NCBI GenBank assembly: GCA_965223105.1
Contig: OZ244987.1
Coordinates: 6,076,001-6,140,000 of the forward strand
Length of the DNA stretch: 64,000 nucleotides
Direction: 5' to 3'
Source: JABDMH01 sp965223105
Lineage (GTDB): Bacteria; Bacteroidota; Bacteroidia; Chitinophagales; Saprospiraceae
The notes under the pieces were generated by a model. That model was not told the DNA's origin. It made no database searches and saw only the letters and a program-made list of their open reading frames with translations. Below, piece by piece: positions 9,251 through 17,953 of this stretch. The stretch's first letter is position 1; the number at the start of each line of letters is the position of its first letter. The position numbers and the translations under genes were made by a program.

Positions 9251-10299
9251 GATAAAGCTTTTAAACCTGTGGAACCCACAAAGGAGTTTATCCTACTTCG
9301 CCCTCTCACACCACCGGACGTACGGTTCACGTATCACGGTGGTTCTTAGAGTAAGTTGGTAATGGATGGAACCGACTATGCAGCAAGTGCAAAGACGCAA
9401 GCCCAATCGCCTCAAAGTAACTCCTTGGGTAAGCTTCGTTCATGTGACTTGCCCCGGAGTTCCACCATGCTCCGCGCTGATTGAACGATGATATCACCGC
9501 TCGATTCTCGCTTAAACCTCGGGAGATAAGAGCCCCTCTTCTCTTCCAATTCCGCTTCATCTGACGCCACATTATCTTTCTTAAGTGACGACGTATCCAG
9601 CCATCCAAGTCCTTTGTAAATCCTCTCACTTCACTGAGAGAAAAGCCCTCTTTGATCTTTGTCCAGTGCTTATTCATGTACGGCTTCAATTCCTCCACAC
9701 TCATGCCATCTATGCCACAACTGCCCTGGTTTTGATATACCTGCTTATATGCTCTGGTCATGTTCCCGCAACTGACTATTTGCTCCATTAACTCAGTCGG
9801 TAGCTCGCTCTTGTCCTTATTATTCCCCGGTCCGTTTGTCGCACTCATCGGTTATCTCCTGCTTTCCGAGCTATACCTCCCCAACGACTCAAATATGGCT
9901 CCTGCAACTCTTACCCGTCCCGTTAATAATGATTCCATAAGCGTTTAAACTCTAAGTTCGGTCCTTCACCTCGATAGTCTCTTGGCTACTATGACCTCGG
10001 CTGACTTCTGGATTACGATAGTCAATATATCCCCGGGTAATGTGCTCATACCTTCACATTTATGCCTGCCACAAATACACCGTCACTCTCCGTGTAAGTT
10101 TTGGACTTTAGAGATATATGCCTCCTCATCCAGTGACAATGCCTAACTATGTGATTCCTGTTCGTCAGGCCAATGTTTTGCCTTCGGCTTCCTTCAACCA
10201 TGTCCTCGCAGACATAATCTTGCCGTTTAGCTAGTGCTTCCCCCTACCGGGTGCACAGAGGACTTTCACCTCCATGTATCTGCGCCATGCCGGGCGCAC
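9232..10299 (-). mobile_element. Group IIC intron, deletion derivative (copy 1)
   Basis: The element reads on the minus strand. Its 5' end is GTGCGCCCGG at 10299, the bacterial group II intron 5' consensus. The 3' end is ...CTCTACTCGAT at 9232, inferred by comparing the junctions of copy 1 and copy 2 (46668-48639). Domain V is visible as a hairpin at about 9310-9344. Domain VI is a long stem (GAAGTAGGATAAA paired with TTTATCTTACTTC) at about 9240-9298. The copy is 1068 bases against 1972 in copy 2. It lacks most of the reverse transcriptase and about 70 bases of the 5' ribozyme part (near 10010). It sits directly behind the gldN terminator hairpin, the classical target of group IIC introns. 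It is almost certainly immobile. Confidence 0.85.
9327..9848 (-). pseudogene. Group II intron reverse transcriptase/maturase, internally deleted
   Basis: The 173-residue frame keeps about the first 56 residues of the intron protein (MSATNGPGNN through KHWTKIKEG) joined in frame to the last ~115 residues (FSLSEVRGFTKDLDGW onward). Compared with copy 2, about 275 residues are missing. The loss includes all reverse-transcriptase motifs with the YADD site and the front half of the maturase domain. The deletion is in frame, so a small protein could still be made, but no catalytic function is expected. Confidence 0.85.
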
Positions 10300-10337
10300 A
10301 CAAAAAAAGGTGTGCCTGCATGCAGACACACCTTTTA
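10300..10337 (-). terminator. Rho-independent terminator of gldN (intron 1 target)
   Basis: On the minus strand a 15-base-pair stem (AAAAGGTGTGTCTGC with GCAGGCACACCTTTT, one G-U pair, two-base loop) is followed by a run of T. It lies 25 bases behind the gldN stop and directly abuts the intron 5' end at 10299. Confidence 0.85.
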
Positions 10338-10361
10338 GTTTTCCTTTTTATCAGGAGCAGA

Positions 10362-11255
10362 TTAATAGCTCCACAGATCGTGCTCAAAATTGAATATTGA
10401 GGCCTTGATCTTTTCTGATTCTAACAATCGTTGAATCCCGCTATATAAATCTTCTCCCTGAAGAGAAGGGTAATCTTGTAAACGAAAATCATTAACATTG
10501 GATTCCTTGTATATGTAGCTTGAAAAAGCTCTCATTTCAAAGAAATCCTCCCATGAAAGTGGATTGGCATCATTGCCAGGAATAAAGACCTTATGTCGTG
10601 CCAGATATTCCCGGGCATCTGGATAATATACCCAAAACATAGGCTGTTCAAACAAAAACTCACCCGTATTTTCATCGTATACGTCCTTCACCGGTGCAAT
10701 ACCCAATATCCTGACTTTCAGGGTTGAACTCTCCTCGTCAAAAAACCAAATCTCCTTTATCCTAAAACGCTTGATGTCTTCATAGTTGATCTCGTTTCTT
10801 ACGATCGTCATCTCATCCTCATACGTATCAGGATTTGTCACAAAGGTAGTATCGATACTGAAGAGCATGCCATCAAGTTCTTCAGAAGTCAGTGGTTGGG
10901 TAAACTCCTCATTCATGTAGGTCGATACGTCTCCATTTTCTACCGCAGTTACCAATAATTCGAAGAATGGTGCCTCCGGATAAGAGAAAGGGCGATTGAT
11001 CTTTTCTCTGATATCCAGAACTCTCCAGATCCGCTTTTCCCAAAACAAATCTGCTTCACGAATGGGTTCATACGGTAAGACAAAACGCTCCTGCATGATT
11101 TTCTTCTTCACAACGCCGTCTAATGGCGTAATCATTACTTCCTCGACTTCTTCTGGCTCGGAGGATTCCGTTACAATTTCTTCAGCTATCTGGCCAAAGG
11201 CCGTTGTGCTGAGAACCCACCCGAGAAGAAGGATGAAAAATTTACCCGCTTTCAT
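10362..11255 (-). CDS. gldN: Gliding motility / type IX secretion protein GldN (PorN)
   Basis: GldN is a periplasmic T9SS protein that forms rings with the lipoprotein GldK under the outer membrane. The 297-residue product has a signal peptide (FILLLGWVLSTTAFGQ), an acidic spacer, then the conserved family core: READLFWEKRIWRVLDIREK, FSIDTTFVTNPDTYE, RIKEIWFFDEESS, ILGIAPVKD and MFWVYYPDARE. Length fits the family. It is the last gene of porP-gldK-gldL-gldM-gldN, 20 bases behind gldM, and has its own terminator. The gene order and all family motifs agree, so the call is firm. Confidence 0.95.
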   Translation of the reverse strand: MKAGKFFILLLGWVLSTTAFGQIAEEIVTESSEPEEVEEVMITPLDGVVKKKIMQERFVLPYEPIREADLFWEKRIWRVLDIREKINRPFSYPEAPFFELLVTAVENGDVSTYMNEEFTQPLTSEELDGMLFSIDTTFVTNPDTYEDEMTIVRNEINYEDIKRFRIKEIWFFDEESSTLKVRILGIAPVKDVYDENTGEFLFEQPMFWVYYPDAREYLARHKVFIPGNDANPLSWEDFFEMRAFSSYIYKESNVNDFRLQDYPSLQGEDLYSGIQRLLESEKIKASIFNFEHDLWSY

Positions 11256-11275
11256 ACTACTATTGTGTTAATGAA

Positions 11276-12865
11276 TTAGTTTATTTTATAAACGACAGAT
11301 GGAAGCGTCCTATTGGCCACATCCCCCGGACACTTGCATTTGATATTGTCAAATACAAAAATGTCGCCAGGTTTGGCCTTGTTGACTAGAGCCAATGATT
11401 TGTCATTAAATTTTCCACCTGAATTGACCGAGAGCACAGGATCTTCACGCTTGGCAGAGTGAATGAGCTGATATCCCACTATACCGCATCGCGCATCAAA
11501 ATCAAAGCCCTCAAGTGTGGGGATCAGTGCTCGCTGAGCCCGGAAGGTTCCATTGGCCATGGCACCACCTTTTGCTCCACTCAAGGTAGGTACCGGATCT
11601 GGAATTCGCTTTACACGAAAATCCTTGGATACAGAGATCCCAGGTGCCGACACATTGACCTTGGCAAATTCTCCTTGCCGGGTCTGCTTCGTCACGTTAA
11701 CCACATATGAACCATCGGCTCGTTTGATCGTACCTCCACCAGCTCCGGCCATGCTTACTTGAAGCTTATTACTGGATACACCAGCAGCAGATATTTCTAC
11801 TGGATTGTCAACACCAATATAGAACACATTCATCTTGGTTGCTGATACCGACACTGAACGTTCACCGACCTCATATTCGAAGGATCGTTTGTAAGTATTG
11901 GTCTCTCCAGTTACCGGATTGGTCACAGTGATGTCTGCCGTGTAGGTTTTAATGCCTGCTCCTCTTGCGGGCGCTGACCACTTGGCGACTCCCTCTTGAT
12001 CTACCCTGACCGGAGTACCATTTACCCTGATGCTAATGCCGGTGTTAGAAGAAGCTCCGGCTGAAGCGCTTAAAAACACTTCCGTCTCAAATGTTTCTCC
12101 ATTGATGACATAAGACTTCTTTGGTGCTGACACTACCGTAAATTTATCTAAGACAATGTCCTCTCCACCGACTTTACCCATCAAATAGTTTAATACTGCC
12201 GCCTCGGTCGACTTAGCATCGTTTTTAAACTTGCTAAAAATCGGCATCGTTGCAGCCAACGGCATCTGACGGAAATTAAAGGCCGACCACGAGCCGTGCT
12301 TCTTTTTACGCCTGGAGTTTCTCCAAGTCTCATCATCGATGGCCAAGGAAATCTCCTTTTCCCATGCCTCCCGGTCTTCTTCGTCAATTAACTCCAAAAA
12401 CTTCGCTCGATATTCTTCAATCTTCGTCTTGATTTCTTCTCCTCTACCTTCATCAACCAAGAGCCTGGTAGTCACATCTTTGTTCTTCTTACCTTTTAAC
12501 TCAGTGACTCCTTGTACTTCGCGATAGTCACCATCACCTACTGTACCGTTTTTATCTCCAGATTCATCGATCAAAAGATCAACAATGCCGTTAATATATT
12601 CGGTAAGTTCTTGACTGTATTGTCGAGCTGGTTCAACTCTTTCTGCATAAACTTCCAGCTCCTTCTTCTTTTTTGCACGCTCTTTGATGATCTCAGGCAG
12701 CTTGCTGTTTTGATCATCCAACGATTTGTTGGATGTGATCAATCCCGTGTCAACAACTTTGAATGCATTGAAAATCTCTGCTGAGACATTCAGGGCAAGC
12801 AAGGCAGTCAACACCAAGTACATGATGTTTATCATCAACTGGCGTGGTTCCTTAGGAATTGCCAT
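11276..12865 (-). CDS. gldM: Gliding motility / type IX secretion motor protein GldM (PorM)
   Basis: GldM together with GldL forms the inner-membrane motor that uses the proton gradient to drive T9SS export and gliding. The 529-residue protein has the typical start (MAIPKEPRQLMINIMYLVLT), one transmembrane helix (residues about 12-30) and a long periplasmic part. That part has a helical first domain (about residues 40-220) followed by beta domains; GDIFVFDNIKCKCPGD near the end is the conserved C-terminal segment. Length is near that of Flavobacterium GldM (about 513). It lies 59 bases behind gldL and 20 bases before gldN. Confidence 0.95.
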   Translation of the reverse strand: MAIPKEPRQLMINIMYLVLTALLALNVSAEIFNAFKVVDTGLITSNKSLDDQNSKLPEIIKERAKKKKELEVYAERVEPARQYSQELTEYINGIVDLLIDESGDKNGTVGDGDYREVQGVTELKGKKNKDVTTRLLVDEGRGEEIKTKIEEYRAKFLELIDEEDREAWEKEISLAIDDETWRNSRRKKKHGSWSAFNFRQMPLAATMPIFSKFKNDAKSTEAAVLNYLMGKVGGEDIVLDKFTVVSAPKKSYVINGETFETEVFLSASAGASSNTGISIRVNGTPVRVDQEGVAKWSAPARGAGIKTYTADITVTNPVTGETNTYKRSFEYEVGERSVSVSATKMNVFYIGVDNPVEISAAGVSSNKLQVSMAGAGGGTIKRADGSYVVNVTKQTRQGEFAKVNVSAPGISVSKDFRVKRIPDPVPTLSGAKGGAMANGTFRAQRALIPTLEGFDFDARCGIVGYQLIHSAKREDPVLSVNSGGKFNDKSLALVNKAKPGDIFVFDNIKCKCPGDVANRTLPSVVYKIN

Positions 12866-12924
12866 AATACTTTGCTTTTAAATTTTTTAGTTCACTATTC
12901 ATTTGAAATGTCGTGATCAGAAAG

Positions 12925-13530
12925 TTATCCGATCTCGCGACTTGTCGTTGGATTAGCCATGGCATGCAACATGTTGCCATATACGCTATTGAGTGAACCA
13001 AGATTACGATTGAGTGAAGTAATGTGCTCGCGATATTCACGTGTATCGTCTACCGTATCATGAAGCTCTGCCATTGCTTCATTGAGTTTTGTGTAGAAGT
13101 TGTTCATGGTCTTCACCTGCTGGGCAGTGTGACTGAAATCAACTTCTTGCAAAGCTTTTAAGGAACCTAAATTCTTTGACATGCCTCTTAATTCATCGAG
13201 CATGCCCGTGAGTTGTGTTTCTACTTTCTCACCGTCTAGAGGACGAACAGTTGCGGCACCATTCGTGGCTTTTGAGCCGATAGGGGTCAGATTAGCAGAG
13301 TAATCTCCTAATCCTGGATAAAGTTTATCCCAATAGTAGTCTTTCTCTGGAGGAAGAAGACCTAGGATAAGGAAGATAAAGGCCTCGGTTATGAGTCCAA
13401 TTGTGATAGCGATACCACCCCAGGGTTCGCTGTTAATTTTACCAAGGGCACCGATCATAACTAGTGATGCGCCGACGCCGATGATGAGGTTTTTAAGGTA
13501 CTTAAACCAATTACTCTTATAGAAAGCCAT
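12925..13530 (-). CDS. gldL: Gliding motility / type IX secretion motor protein GldL (PorL)
   Basis: The 201-residue protein has two N-terminal transmembrane helices (about residues 14-34 and 38-59, with GKINSEPWGG between them). They are followed by a cytoplasmic, partly helical tail rich in Q, L and N. In known T9SS, five GldL helices pairs surround a GldM dimer, and a glutamate in the second helix (here in ITEAFIFLILG) takes part in proton flow. The ATG at 13530 gives the family start MAFYKSNWFKYLKN. It is 59 bases ahead of gldM and 187 bases behind gldK, a gap that holds an inverted repeat. Confidence 0.94.
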   Translation of the reverse strand: MAFYKSNWFKYLKNLIIGVGASLVMIGALGKINSEPWGGIAITIGLITEAFIFLILGLLPPEKDYYWDKLYPGLGDYSANLTPIGSKATNGAATVRPLDGEKVETQLTGMLDELRGMSKNLGSLKALQEVDFSHTAQQVKTMNNFYTKLNEAMAELHDTVDDTREYREHITSLNRNLGSLNSVYGNMLHAMANPTTSREIG

Positions 13531-13670
13531 CGTAAAACCGTTTTAAAAGATTAATAATAAAAGAAAACCAATATCTATTACGAAAATAGTATCCAAATTA
13601 GTGTGTTGAGATCAGGAAGGTTTTCTGGCAAACCAGCTAGGAGTAATCGAAATAACTGAGGGTAGAGGAT

Positions 13671-13705
13671 AAGCATAAGATCTTCATTCCTAAAATCTTA
13701 TGCTT
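13671..13705 (-). repeat. Perfect 11-bp inverted repeat between gldK and gldL
   Basis: AAGCATAAGAT at 13671-13681 is repeated as its reverse complement at 13695-13705, with a 13-base loop. It lies 13 bases behind the gldK stop in the 187-base gap before gldL. No T-run follows on the minus strand, so it is not a classical terminator; it could slow transcription or stabilise the 3' end of a gldK message. Confidence 0.6.
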
Positions 13706-13717
13706 ACCGTTGAGTGT

Positions 13718-14959
13718 CTATCTAAAATCGCCAATGGATCTTCCCTGGAATGGAAGTACACATCGAAAACCAAGGTAGGACTTGGTTGTATCTTGGTATT
13801 CCCAATGGCGAGTTCCTACTTGTAAAAAGTAAGCTATATCTTTCCATGAGCCACCTCGGATCACTTTCCTTTTATAGGAATCTGGATCATCCTCAAGGGC
13901 GTTGTACTGAAGATCCGGGTTCAGGTCATGTACGAACGAATAGGCGTTTTCCACAAATGCGCTGCTGGTCCATTCTGACACGTTACCCGCCATGTTGTAG
14001 AGACCGTAGTCATTGGGGTAATATGCATCAGCTTTGACGGTATACTGACCGCCATCTTCGGGGTAATTACCTCGGCCAGGCTTGAAGTTGGCCAACAGGC
14101 ACCCTTTGGCGTTACGTACATAAGGGTCTCCCCAAGGGTACATAGCATGTTCATGACCACCTCGAGCCGCATATTCCCATTCCGTCTCCGTAGGAAGTCT
14201 GAACTCATCATCAAATGAGTTCTCTTTAAAGGCATTCCAATATTGACTTCTCCAGTGGCAAAAAGCATTCGCTTGATGCCAATCGATCCCGACGACCGGA
14301 TAGTCATCATATGCCGGATGTGAAAAGTAATTCTTGGCAATGGGATCATTGTAAGAGTATGCAAAATCACGGATCCAACAAAGGGTATCAGGATAGATAT
14401 TCGTCTTTGATTTTCGAATGAATGAATTACGCGGAGATCTTCCACGATCGGCTGCAGCAGCCTTCATATCTATCCACTCATAATTGTAAACCAATTGACC
14501 CGCATCGAGTTCTCGACGATTTCCTAACATATCATCTCCTTGATAATACATGTCTTCAAGCGTCTCATCTTGCCAATCGAGTTCTAAATCCCAATCGATA
14601 CGTTCATTGCCATAGTCGTCTTCAATAAAATCGCCCATAATTGAGTGAGCAATGGAATCCCTTACCCAGTAGACAAACTGACGATATTCATTGTTGGTGA
14701 TTTCGGTTTCATCCATGTAAAACCCATTGATCGAAATTGTTTTGGGACGTCGGATATAATAGGCACTGATATCTTCGTCACCACTACCAAGTTGGAAGGT
14801 TCCTGACTTGATATACACCATTCCAAATGGCACATCAGCCCTCCATTTTGGCCGGTCCTGAACTCCGATCAGATCTCCACCACCTTTGTTGCTACCACAT
14901 GAGGGTAGGAAGATCGAAAGAGTCATGAAACATAAAAAACATACAGCTATTCTTTCCAT
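13718..14959 (-). CDS. gldK: Gliding motility / type IX secretion lipoprotein GldK (PorK)
   Basis: GldK is an outer-membrane lipoprotein with a formylglycine-generating-enzyme-like (FGE/sulfatase-modifying) fold that pairs with GldN. The 413-residue product has a signal peptide ending in a lipobox cysteine (FLPSCGSNKGG). The FGE-fold domain follows: GMVYIKSGTFQLGSG, DETEITNNEYRQFVYW, FRLPTETEWEYAARGG, YNMAGNVSEWTSSAF and RKVIRGGSWKD. These motifs are diagnostic; GldK-type proteins are taken to be structural, not enzymatic. It follows the porP-like gene by 177 bases and precedes gldL by 187 bases. Confidence 0.94.
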   Translation of the reverse strand: MERIAVCFLCFMTLSIFLPSCGSNKGGGDLIGVQDRPKWRADVPFGMVYIKSGTFQLGSGDEDISAYYIRRPKTISINGFYMDETEITNNEYRQFVYWVRDSIAHSIMGDFIEDDYGNERIDWDLELDWQDETLEDMYYQGDDMLGNRRELDAGQLVYNYEWIDMKAAAADRGRSPRNSFIRKSKTNIYPDTLCWIRDFAYSYNDPIAKNYFSHPAYDDYPVVGIDWHQANAFCHWRSQYWNAFKENSFDDEFRLPTETEWEYAARGGHEHAMYPWGDPYVRNAKGCLLANFKPGRGNYPEDGGQYTVKADAYYPNDYGLYNMAGNVSEWTSSAFVENAYSFVHDLNPDLQYNALEDDPDSYKRKVIRGGSWKDIAYFLQVGTRHWEYQDTTKSYLGFRCVLPFQGRSIGDFR

Positions 14960-15136
14960 TACTTTAACCTGTTTGCAGCTACCTTTTGAAGAATTAGTAA
15001 AGATAATTTGATTCGTTTAATAAGCAAATTCATCGAATTTGACGATCATGTGGGCTTCACAACTAGAACTGCTAACGTCAAGAACCTTGCCAATATTTCT
15101 TTGGAATCTGAATTTAAATCAGAAATATTTTGGAAT

Positions 15137-16132
15137 CTAATACCTCGGATTGTAGATGATCCTCTGAGGCTTCCCAATCCCTATGGGCTTACCTAAATTG
15201 TATTGCACCACAAACTCGTGGGTTCCTTCACTAAATGGTGCAAGCTGCGACAGTGTCGCATCATATCCATAACTGACCGTTAGATTAGCTGAGATTCTCG
15301 CTCCAATGAAAAGTGCCAATGCATCAATGGTTTGGGCACTGTAGCCTCGAAATACAATGCCGCCAAAGTAGATATCTTGATAGTCTACCCGGGTGCCAAT
15401 ATCGATCTGAGTCTGGGCAAAGTCTGACTTGGCAAATACGGCAGGATAGACTGCGATCTCTTCATTGATGGGATACACATATTCAACAAAGGCATTGAAA
15501 GTACGACGCAACTGAAAGGAGGTCTCCTCAGCGTTATTTAGAGTGAATGTATTACCCAAAGCCTGATCGACGGCCAGGCCAGCTTCCAAGAAATCATTTG
15601 CAAAGTAAACACCCAGGGTCGTTGTCGGACCCATGCCCGTTCCATTGGTACTTGAGAGCAATGGATCATTATGTTCAATGGTAAAACCCTCATAAATGCC
15701 ATCAGGAGTACGAAGGAGGCTGCCGTCCAGTTTCTTTTGCAAAATACCGGCTCCAACACCAAATGAAAAAAGACCGATGCTACTTTCATATACGTAGTTA
15801 TAGGAGGCTTCAAACCCTAAGGTCTCTTCCGGACCAATAGCATCATGAATGAACTTGAAACCGATACCACCATTTGCGATATATAGTGGAAGGTGCGCAT
15901 TGATATGCTGAAACTTAGGTGCTCCAGGCAAACCATCCCATTGGGTTTTTAGAGCCCCTGTGATGACCAGTGAAGCATCCATTCCTGCATAAGCAGGATT
16001 GTATTGATATTTATCCAACATGGTCATGGTATATTGAGGGGATTGCTGTGCGATCACAATGCCTACGCCACCCAGTAAACCAAGCAAAACAGCTGCTAAT
16101 CGTGAAAATCCTTCCATCCTGATAGGCATCAT
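15137..16132 (-). CDS. PorP/SprF family type IX secretion outer-membrane protein
   Basis: A predicted outer-membrane beta-barrel of about 331 residues with a signal peptide (LAAVLLGLLGGVGIVIAQQ). Right after it comes the PorP/SprF signature YTMTMLDKYQYNPAYAG; alternating beta strands fill the rest, ending in an aromatic residue. PorP-type proteins bind the T9SS motor from above and link it to surface adhesins. The frame opens at a TTG at 16150, but the ATG pair at 16132 (or the ATG at 16117) is a better start. It heads the gldKLMN block, a classical order (porP-K-L-M-N). Confidence 0.9.
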   Translation of the reverse strand: MMPIRMEGFSRLAAVLLGLLGGVGIVIAQQSPQYTMTMLDKYQYNPAYAGMDASLVITGALKTQWDGLPGAPKFQHINAHLPLYIANGGIGFKFIHDAIGPEETLGFEASYNYVYESSIGLFSFGVGAGILQKKLDGSLLRTPDGIYEGFTIEHNDPLLSSTNGTGMGPTTTLGVYFANDFLEAGLAVDQALGNTFTLNNAEETSFQLRRTFNAFVEYVYPINEEIAVYPAVFAKSDFAQTQIDIGTRVDYQDIYFGGIVFRGYSAQTIDALALFIGARISANLTVSYGYDATLSQLAPFSEGTHEFVVQYNLGKPIGIGKPQRIIYNPRY

Positions 16133-16245
16133 AACACTTGTGTCAACCAATGATCGTGATTTCTTTTGGAATTGTCAACCTGATCATTCGCCTTGAGTCA
16201 ACAAATTATCGATTATGGTTCAATTTTGAAGCCTAAGATCTCTCC

Positions 16246-17010
16246 TTAAGAAAGATTTAAGACTAAGCCATCGTGGGCCAGACGAATATGAGCGGGTAAG
16301 TGGCCATTAATATCATGGTCTAGACCCATATCATGACTGATGTGGGTCAGGTAGGCCTTCTCTACTTGCAGCTGATGAATCACTTCGAGCGACTGTGCCA
16401 GATTAAAGTGTGAGTGATGATTCTTTTGACGCAGGGCATTAAGTACCAAAATCCGCGTGCCTTCAAGAGCCTGTTGACTCTGAATGGGGATTTTATTGGC
16501 ATCGGTGATATAGCTAAAATCACCGATCCGAAACCCCAGAATATCCAAGTCTCCATGCCCAACAGCGAGTGGTAATACTTCCAATCCATCAATCTCCAAT
16601 GGGTTGAAGGCATCTATACTCTGCAAATCCACAGTCGGCGCTCCAGGATACTTCTGATCAGCAAAAACATACCCAAAGCGCCTTGTCAAGTCATTCAACA
16701 CTCGGGGCAGGCCATAGATTTTGAGATTTCCCTGCCTAAAATTGAATGGTCTTATGTCATCGAGGCCGGCAACGTGATCACTATGTTCATGAGTGAGTAG
16801 AATCCCGTGAAGGTATTTGACCTTGGTTCTGAGCATTTGTTGGCGAAAATCAGGCCCTACATCAATGACCAAATGCCCATCATCATACTCCAGCGCTAAG
16901 GAAGTCCTTAGTCGCTGGTCGCGCGGATCCATCGAAGTACAGACAGCGCACTCACAGCCGATAACGGGTACTCCCTGTGATGTTCCCGTGCCTAAAAAAT
17001 GTATTCTCAA
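16246..17010 (-). CDS. MBL-fold metal-dependent hydrolase (PhnP-like)
   Basis: A 254-residue metallo-beta-lactamase-fold enzyme. It starts with LRIHFLGTGTSQGVPVIGC, followed by a CxxC-type cysteine pair (CECAVC) as in PhnP phosphodiesterases, the metal motif LTHEHSDHVAGLDD, and later ligands in VGHG, YITDAN and LTHISHD. PhnP hydrolyses cyclic phosphodiesters; the exact substrate here is not known. The start is a TTG at 17010 that overlaps the TGA of the upstream small gene (TTGA), so both genes are probably translated in a coupled way. Confidence 0.87.
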   Translation of the reverse strand: MRIHFLGTGTSQGVPVIGCECAVCTSMDPRDQRLRTSLALEYDDGHLVIDVGPDFRQQMLRTKVKYLHGILLTHEHSDHVAGLDDIRPFNFRQGNLKIYGLPRVLNDLTRRFGYVFADQKYPGAPTVDLQSIDAFNPLEIDGLEVLPLAVGHGDLDILGFRIGDFSYITDANKIPIQSQQALEGTRILVLNALRQKNHHSHFNLAQSLEVIHQLQVEKAYLTHISHDMGLDHDINGHLPAHIRLAHDGLVLNLS

Positions 17011-17288
17011 GAGTTGGATCCAACGCTTCTTCGAGAGAGGGCTTGATCGATGAATCCACGCAAACCGGGCTCTAACTCCACTTCTGACAAATCCATTGTC
17101 CCAAGAATATCTATCATAGTCCTGGCCCTGCCGTCAACATCAAAAAATCGGTTGACCACAGCAATCTTTCTGTCTTCTACAATGCAGTATCCCGATTGAA
17201 AATTTCCTTTCTCGTATCTTACCTTGTAATCGAGCTGCTCAAATATAGCTTCGAGCTTTCGGAGGGTATGTTTGTTGTATTTACTCAT
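17007..17288 (-). CDS. Conserved small protein, function unknown
   Basis: A soluble protein of 93 residues with a helical start (LRKLEAIFEQLDYKVRYEKG) and a short mixed core (GYCIVEDRKIAVVNRFFDVDGRARTMIDIL). It is similar to uncharacterised small proteins often found in Bacteroidota; no catalytic motif is visible. It is translationally coupled to the MBL-fold hydrolase by a four-base overlap, which suggests a linked function. The ATG at 17288 is the only good start. Confidence 0.7.
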   Translation of the reverse strand: MSKYNKHTLRKLEAIFEQLDYKVRYEKGNFQSGYCIVEDRKIAVVNRFFDVDGRARTMIDILGTMDLSEVELEPGLRGFIDQALSRRSVGSNS

Positions 17289-17356
17289 CTGGATAAGATC
17301 AAGTCATCTTGGAGCATCAAATTTACTAAAAGTAAACTAGGGAAGACTATACACAT

Positions 17357-17953
17357 ATGAAAATACACTATACGATTGTTGCCGTGCTCCTGCTTCTTTC
17401 GGTAGACAGCAGTGATGGCCAAACTTTCAGTGCCGCCATTGTCGGCGGCCTAAATGCCTCCCAAGTCAACGGTGATTTGATTGCAGGATTCGACAAGATC
17501 GGGCTTCATCTGGGACTAAAAGTTATGGCTGACTTGAAAGAAAAAATTGAAGGAAGCATTGAGCTGCTATGGAGCCAGCGGGGTAGTCGTTCAAAAGTTA
17601 GGGTGGCAGACCCCTTTGCGATTAAATTAAACTACGTCGAAATCCCGTTGATGATCGGACTAAAAGATTGGTTAAAAGAAGACTACTACAAGGTAAGGTT
17701 AGAAGGAGGTCTATCGGTAGCCAGACTAATCGATGCGAATGTTGAAACAGTGGGCGGAGATTTAGACGTAGATACTTTTAGTGAAACTGATTTTTCGGCA
17801 CTGATTGGTTTTACTTTCTATAGCAACTCAAGTTTAGGTTTTTCATTTCGGTACACTCATTCTCTAAACCCGCTATCATCTGGTGATCAAGGATCGGCAT
17901 TTGGCAGATTGAAGGGATTCTTTTTAACCTTCCGTGCATCTTATGTTTTGTAA
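17357..17953 (+). CDS. Outer-membrane beta-barrel protein (PorT-like family)
   Basis: A 198-residue protein with a signal peptide (IVAVLLLLSVDSSDGQ), then amphipathic beta strands typical of the small eight-strand barrel family annotated as porin family or PorT. Family-like segments include AAIVGGLNASQVNGD near the start, LNYVEIPLMIGLKDW, and SLGFSFRYTHSL. It ends in an aromatic strand (FFLTFRASYVL) as expected for BAM-inserted barrels. The end overlaps the ppx start by 11 bases. It need not be the T9SS protein PorT itself. Confidence 0.8.
   Translation: MKIHYTIVAVLLLLSVDSSDGQTFSAAIVGGLNASQVNGDLIAGFDKIGLHLGLKVMADLKEKIEGSIELLWSQRGSRSKVRVADPFAIKLNYVEIPLMIGLKDWLKEDYYKVRLEGGLSVARLIDANVETVGGDLDVDTFSETDFSALIGFTFYSNSSLGFSFRYTHSLNPLSSGDQGSAFGRLKGFFLTFRASYVL

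Noticed and set aside
13921..14445. 174-codon frame overlapping gldK in another minus frame
   Set aside because: gldK has complete family motifs over the same bases.
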